From Phanerochaete sordida (lineage: Eukaryota > Basidiomycota > Agaricomycetes > Polyporales > Phanerochaetaceae): a stretch of 64,000 nt of DNA. Positions 59,335-64,000 of the stretch are shown piece by piece. Both the position numbers and the translations under genes were made by a program. The stretch spans positions 124,001-188,000 of the forward strand of contig BPQB01000022.1 of NCBI GenBank assembly GCA_019973155.2, written 5' to 3'. Each line of letters opens with the position of its first letter. The stretch's first letter is position 1. The notes beneath the pieces were generated by a model that did not search any database, was not told the origin of the DNA, and was given only the letters and a program-made list of their open reading frames with translations.

Positions 59335-60832
59335 TTAGTCCAATTCCCATCCAAACGCAGTCTCGCTCTCCTTCAGACGCTCGCAGACGTGCACCACCTT
59401 CTCGTCGTCCACGTTGGCGACCGAGAAGCGCACCCACTTCTCCATGCCGCCCTCCGCGCGGCCCTCCTGCCCAGGCCCGAAGAACCCCGCGGGCAGGCAG
59501 AGCACCCCGATCTCCTGTGCGAGCCGCCTGCACACCTCGGCCGCGTCGACGCCCTTGAACGGATGGCGCACAAACGCGTAGTACGCGCCCTGGCTCCCGC
59601 CGTGCCAGCGCGCGGGGAGGCGCGCCTTGAAGAGCGCGTGCCGCGCCTCGATCGCCTGCGCGGTCTCCCGCACGAACGGGCGGAGCGAGGGCAGCAGCGG
59701 CGCGAGCGCGCGTTGCGGCGGACGCGGGGCGCAGATCTGGATGTTGTCCAGCGCGGTGTTGACTGCCGAGCTCAGCTCGTGCGAGGCGACGATCAGGCCC
59801 AGGCGGTGTCCCGGGATGCAGTACGACTTTGAGAAGGAGAAGAGGTGGATGAGAGTCTGGCGCCAGTTCCAGTCTTCGGGCAAGGTCAGCCCGGAGGGAG
59901 TCGACTTGGGGAGCGCGGGCTTGTTCGAGAAGAGCAGATGCGGGGGGCCGGTGGTGATAAAGTCGCGATAGGTCTCGTCGATGATCAGCGGAAGCGAGTG
60001 CTTGTAAGCCAGCGCGGCAAACAGGGCAATTAGTTCTGGGGAGTATACCGCGCCTGTCTGCACGCAAACCGCTTTCAGTAAGGAACAAGAACGATGCCAC
60101 TGCAACGCACCGGATTATTCGGCGTGACAAGCACGACCGCGCGTGTCGCTGGTGTTATCAACTTCTCGCACTCCTCGACCGACGGCTGGAACCCCAGCTC
60201 CGCGCGCGTCCGCAGCCAGACAGGCTTGATCCCAAGCATCGACAGCGTCATCCTGGCCTAGGTCACGCCTCTAGCCGCACACACGCACAACGCGACTCAC
60301 TCATGGTTGAAGTACCTGCCGCGCATCAGCACACGCTCCCCTAAACAGCCGAGGCACGCACCAGGGCACGGGCAGCACGACCTCGTCCCCGCGCTGCGCG
60401 ACCGCCATAACCGCAGCCGTGAACGCGAGGTTGCAGCCCGCCGTGACGTACACGTCGTCCTGCGCGACGTCCGCGCGCGGGCCGTACACCACGCGCATCT
60501 CCGCCGCGGCGGCCGCGCGCAGCGCGGGCTCGCCCTCGTTCGGCACGTAGCCGCAGCTCGCGGGGTCCGCGGCCGCGGCGCCGAGCGCGGCGAGCAGCGT
60601 GGGCGGCGGCGGGATCCCCGGCACGCCCTGCGACATGTCGAGGAGCGGCCGCGCGGGCGTCGCCGCGTACGCCTCGGCCCATTTGTACGCCTGTGGGATG
60701 CTGGCGCGCGGTGAGCGGGTGCGGGGGGCGGGAGGGGGCGCGGACGTACGGCGGCTTGCTCGTCGCCTGTATCGAGGGCGCGATGCGGAAGGCGTGGCTC
60801 GACATTCTGCGTCTGAGGAGCGAGATGGTCAT
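59335..60832 (-). CDS. PLP-dependent class I/II aminotransferase (5 exons, about 431 aa)
   Basis: Exons 60832-60746, 60690-60362, 60315-60301, 60252-60111, 60057-59335 (1296 nt). PLP-fold aspartate-aminotransferase family: an N-terminal PSIQATSKPPYAYKWAEA, GVPGIPPPPTL, GYVPNEGEPALR, VYVTAGCNLAF, VVLPVPWYFNHEMTLSMLG, VLVTPNNPTGAVYS, DETYRDF, the PLP-binding lysine in SFSKSYCIPGHRLG, and GAYYAFVRHPF. The amino donor and acceptor cannot be read from the sequence. A similar fungal group is annotated as kynurenine- or arogenate-like aminotransferases without proof. YFNH is encoded by a 15-nt micro-exon at 60301-60315. The start could instead be the in-frame ATG at 60805. TAA at 59337-59335. Confidence 0.9.
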
Positions 60833-61084
60833 CGTGTCTGCGAGGTGGCGGGAGGAGAGGATGACCGCGTACAGTTTGCCTCGGAATAGAGCAGGTCGCA
60901 CGCACACGATCGCCTGAGACAAGTCGTGTCGTGACTCGTTCTGGGTCTACGCCCGCGGCGTCTGTCACATTTTAAGTATGTCGCGACTCGAGCTCTCAGC
61001 GTGTGCATCCTTCACTCGAGCAGGCAGAGAATACACAGATCATATTACGAGACCAGCAGTCGATACATGACACGCAACACAAAC
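60833..61084. other. Gap between the aminotransferase and MPDU1 genes
   Basis: A 252-bp gap, 5' of the aminotransferase and 3' of the MPDU1 gene. No gene or element was recognised. Confidence 0.4.
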
Positions 61085-62105
61085 TCAGTCGACCTTCCTC
61101 GCCCACTTCCTGCCAGGCTGCTGGCGCGTCGGAGTCCCCGCGCGGATTGGAGACGCGGGCTGCACGATGACCTCGACCTTCTCGTTCTGCGGCCACGTAT
61201 TCGTCGAGATCTTCTCCATCTCCCTCTCCTCAAACTTGCTGCCGGCAGACACACCTGCCTCGCGGCCGTCCTTGCCCCAGTACGTCCACATCTGCACGCC
61301 GAGGACGACGTTGAGGACGAGCGCGAGCGCAAAGCCCGCGGTGAGGATCGGGTCGCCGACCTCGGCGCTCGTCGTGAAGAGCCGCGCGAGGCAGCCCGCG
61401 ATCTGCGCGACGACCGCGAACGCGGAGAGCTGGCCGGTCGAGTGCGCGCGCGCGTTCTGGCGGATCTGCGGCAGCTTCGAGAAGAGCGAGAGCGGGATCG
61501 TCGCGACCTGCAGCGCGGAGAGCGTCGAGGGCGGCACGGCGTACAGCACGACGCCGCTGACGGCGGTCAGAGCTGCGGCGAGCGCGAGACGCGGTGCAGT
61601 CGATTGTGCGCGCGTCAGTCTTGACGTTGGATAGTGGATGATAAGGAGAGTGATGATGATGTTTTGGATGGTGAGGAAGAAGTTCTCGCCGTAGGTCGAG
61701 AAGGGGAAGCTGTTGCGGTACGAGTACGCGAGCGTAATTGCGTACGAGAGTGTCTCGAGAACGTAGGCCGAAAGCGAAAGGCCTCGCGCCGACTTCGCAC
61801 GGACGACTGGATAGAATGAGAGGTCAGCTCAAGACTTACATATGATTGTTCACTCACTCAGTAGCAGCTGTGGCACTTTCATGATTGACCCCCCGACTAC
61901 TATTCCAATACCCAGTCCCTTCGAAAGCGCATACTTCAGGCAGTCCACATCTTCAATGTTGAGATTCTCAACAAGAGACACATAGCATTTCTGTATTTGT
62001 GGTCAGTACCAGCAGCAGAATGTCTATGTGGACACTTACTTCTCCAACGATCGAAACACCAAGGTCCTTCACAAACCATGGCAAATTACGAGTTATGGCG
62101 GTCAT
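61085..62105 (-). CDS. MPDU1/Lec35 homologue, PQ-loop membrane protein (3 exons, 306 aa)
   Basis: Exons 62105-62040, 61990-61858, 61806-61085 (921 nt). Two PQ-loop motifs fit the family: GGSIMKVPQLLLIVRAKSA (about residues 52-70) and LFSKLPQIRQNARAHSTGQL. Between them are helices with SAYVLETLSYAITLAYSYR and ENFFLTIQNIIITLLIIHY. In mammals MPDU1 (Lec35) is needed for use of dolichol-phosphate-mannose and -glucose in ER glycosylation. A similar role is inferred. The C-terminal 60 residues are polar and end in a basic PTRQQPGRKWARK. The ATG at 62105 gives an N-terminus (MTAITRNLPWFVKDLG) typical of the family. The stop is TGA at 61087-61085. Confidence 0.92.
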
Positions 62106-62477
62106 TGCGGCAGACCGAGGGGGCTAGAGCGACAGGCAAGGGTAGACGTAGAATATATAAGAGATTAAATTACGTGTGTGCGTGTAAGCGGGGAGGATGG
62201 GGTGTGGCTATGCCGCGAGGACGTGGTGGAAGGCAGCAAGGACGCGGCGAGACGTGTCATGGGCGCGGTGTGACCGTTACCGCATGATGCCCGTGAATGG
62301 CAACCTCTGTGACCAAAATTTGATGTCTGGCGCGCAAGCGAGCTTGGGTCGAGTCTGGCGACTCTGCGGCGGAGACCACCTTTTCTCGACGACAAGACTG
62401 TCAGGGTACGCTCACAAACTCTACATTTGCTATCGTATTTACGTCGCTAACCATTGCAATGTAGTTCTCCCTCCAAA
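62106..62477. promoter_or_regulatory. Divergent promoter between MPDU1 and eIF3e
   Basis: A 372-bp gap between divergent start codons. TATATAAG at about 62154-62161 (minus-oriented CTTATATA) is 50 nt from the MPDU1 ATG and could serve it. No clear TATA box was seen for eIF3e, whose ATG is preceded by a short pyrimidine-rich leader ending CCAAA. Confidence 0.45.
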
Positions 62478-64000
62478 ATGGCCGAATACGACCTCACGCA
62501 GACCATCGTCCCCTTCCTTGACCGCCACCTCGTCTTCCCTCTCCTCGCTCACCTCGTCGACAATGAGCTTTTCCCGGCCGAGCAGGTCCAGGCCGCGCAG
62601 TATCAGCTGGCCAAGGGCACAAACATGGTGGACTATGCTGTGAGCCTGTTCGAGCAGCTACACCCAGATGAGGAGATCCCCGCAGGTGCGTCTACTTCCA
62701 TACCACGGTACTTTCGCGCTGACTCTGTACAGAGTTCCAGGGAAAGCGTGAAAACGCTGTACACACCAACGAGCGCCTGCAGCAGGAGGCTCAGGCTGTC
62801 CTGAATGTTATTGAGATCCCCGAGGTCGCGCAGGCTCTGCGGCAAGACAAGAACCAAAACTTGGCGTACCTCAAGGAACACTACGGCGTACGCTTCTCCG
62901 TTTCCCCCTTGCTGGTCTCCGCTGAACACGCTTTCATCAGGTTACTCTTGAGCAAATCAATGCCCTGTACAACTTTGGTCAATTCCAATACACCTACGGA
63001 AACTACAGCGGCGCTGCCGACTACCTGTACCATTTCCGTGTCCTCTCCACCGATCCCGATCTGACCGTGTCCGCGCACTGGGGAAAGCTTGCCTGTGACA
63101 TCCTCACCGGAAAGTGGGACACTGCTCTTGAGGAGCTCAACACCCTTCGCGAGGCCGTCGACTCTCGTGCCCCATCACACTCTGCCTTTTCCACCACCTC
63201 TGCATCCGACCCAGCGCTTGCCCAGCTGCACTCGCGCACCTGGCTGCTGCACTGGTCGCTCTTCGTGTACTTCAACCACCCCCAGGGCCGGACGCTTCTC
63301 CTCGAGACCTTCCTCGCGCCCGCCTACCTTAGCACGATCCAGACATCGTCCCCATGGGTTCTCCGCTACCTTGCGACCGCGGCTGTGCTCTCGCGCAAGG
63401 CGTCCGCAGTCCCGGGCAGCGCTGTGTCGACGCGCGTGCGCCACTCCATCCGCGAAGTCGTCAAGGTCATCCAGATGGAGGAGTACCAGTACCAGGATCC
63501 CATCACCGCCTTCCTCAAGGAGCTCTACGTCGACTTCGACTTCGAGGCTGCGCAGCGCGAGCTCGGTAAGGCTGAAGTCGCCGTCGCTAACGACTTCTTC
63601 CTTGCGCAGTTCAAGGACGAGTTCCTGGAGAACGCACGGTACCTCATCAGCGAGGCTTACTGCCGGATACACCAGAGGATAGACATCGGGTAAGCCGCCT
63701 GACCCTTACCGATGAAATCATACCGCTGACTGTCCCTGTAGCGAACTATCGGACCGCCTTAACCTGTCCCATGATGAGGGCGAGAAGTGGATTGTTAACC
63801 TCATCCGCGAGACGCGTATGGGTGCCGACGCGAAGATTGACCTCGGAAAGGTACGTAAGCTGCTGGATGTCGTCTCCGTCTTACCGAGCGTTCTTCTGCA
63901 GAATGTCATTGAGATCAACCGGCCGCCACTGCCTATCTACCAATCCGTCATCGAGAAGACGCGTGGTCTCGCTTTCCGCACGCAGGCGCTTGGTGCCGCG
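62478..64000 (+). CDS. Translation initiation factor 3 subunit e (eIF3e/INT6), 5' part, runs off the right edge
   Basis: ATG 62478 begins [20 protein letters not shown], the conserved eIF3e N-terminus. The first exon ends at 62685. Further introns interrupt after HYG (about 62890-62938), after RIDIG (about 63690-63740) and after IDLGK (about 63852-63900). Following blocks: [99 protein letters not shown] and a terminal [13 protein letters not shown] in the PCI domain. eIF3e is a subunit of the scaffold that binds the 40S ribosome in translation initiation. The frame is open at position 64000, so the last exon(s) are missing. It is a strong housekeeping marker. Confidence 0.95.

Overview
The window looks like nuclear DNA of a filamentous basidiomycete, most likely an Agaricomycete. 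Most genes carry several short introns (about 45-65 nt, GTRNGN donors, CTNAC-like branch sites, YAG acceptors). The gene content also fits: Avl9, TANGO2/NRDE, DUF4436, fungal Zn2Cys6 regulators, F-box/LRR-like proteins, Kre9-like and other small secreted proteins, and a decayed P450. No tRNA, rRNA, CRISPR array or intact transposon was found. I rebuilt splice sites by hand. For every spliced model whose exons I list completely, the summed coding length is a multiple of three, which is an internal check on the structures.

Layout. 0-14 kb: 3' end of an isoprenylcysteine methyltransferase-like gene; a 16-exon Snf2 remodeller with a C-terminal PHD-like zinc module (minus); two paralogous four-helix membrane proteins flanking a DUF4436 membrane protein (all plus); two F-box genes (minus); a Kre9/Knh1-like secreted protein. 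14-20 kb: gene-poor, then a TANGO2/NRDE gene and a Zn2Cys6 regulator (both minus). 20-28 kb: a 4.8 kb GC-rich stretch without a recognisable gene, then an animal/plant-type phosphatidylserine synthase (minus). 28-31 kb: relics of at least one, probably two, cytochrome P450 genes. 32-41 kb: acetyl-CoA synthetase (plus), AVL9 (minus), glycerol dehydrogenase-like enzyme (plus). 41-49 kb: two divergent small secreted protein genes, a second ICMT-like gene, and a secreted Gly/Asn-rich protein built from duplicated 294-nt exons. 49-64 kb: mitochondrial aconitase (minus), an unrecognised 338-codon ORF (minus), a second Zn2Cys6 regulator (plus), a class I aminotransferase (minus), an MPDU1/Lec35 homologue (minus), and the 5' part of eIF3e (plus).

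The genes are mostly housekeeping, with no obvious biosynthetic cluster. Acetyl-CoA synthetase, aconitase and the glycerol dehydrogenase-like enzyme are central carbon metabolism. PS synthase, AVL9, MPDU1, TANGO2 and ICMT act at the ER/Golgi or in lipid and protein modification. The most notable points are the density of micro-exons (eight internal coding exons of 8-19 nt), the exon-intron module duplication in the Gly-rich secreted protein, the pair of divergent secreted proteins with near-identical signal peptides, the membrane-protein paralogues around DUF4436, a 23-bp perfect inverted repeat, and several large GC-rich gene-free blocks next to genes.
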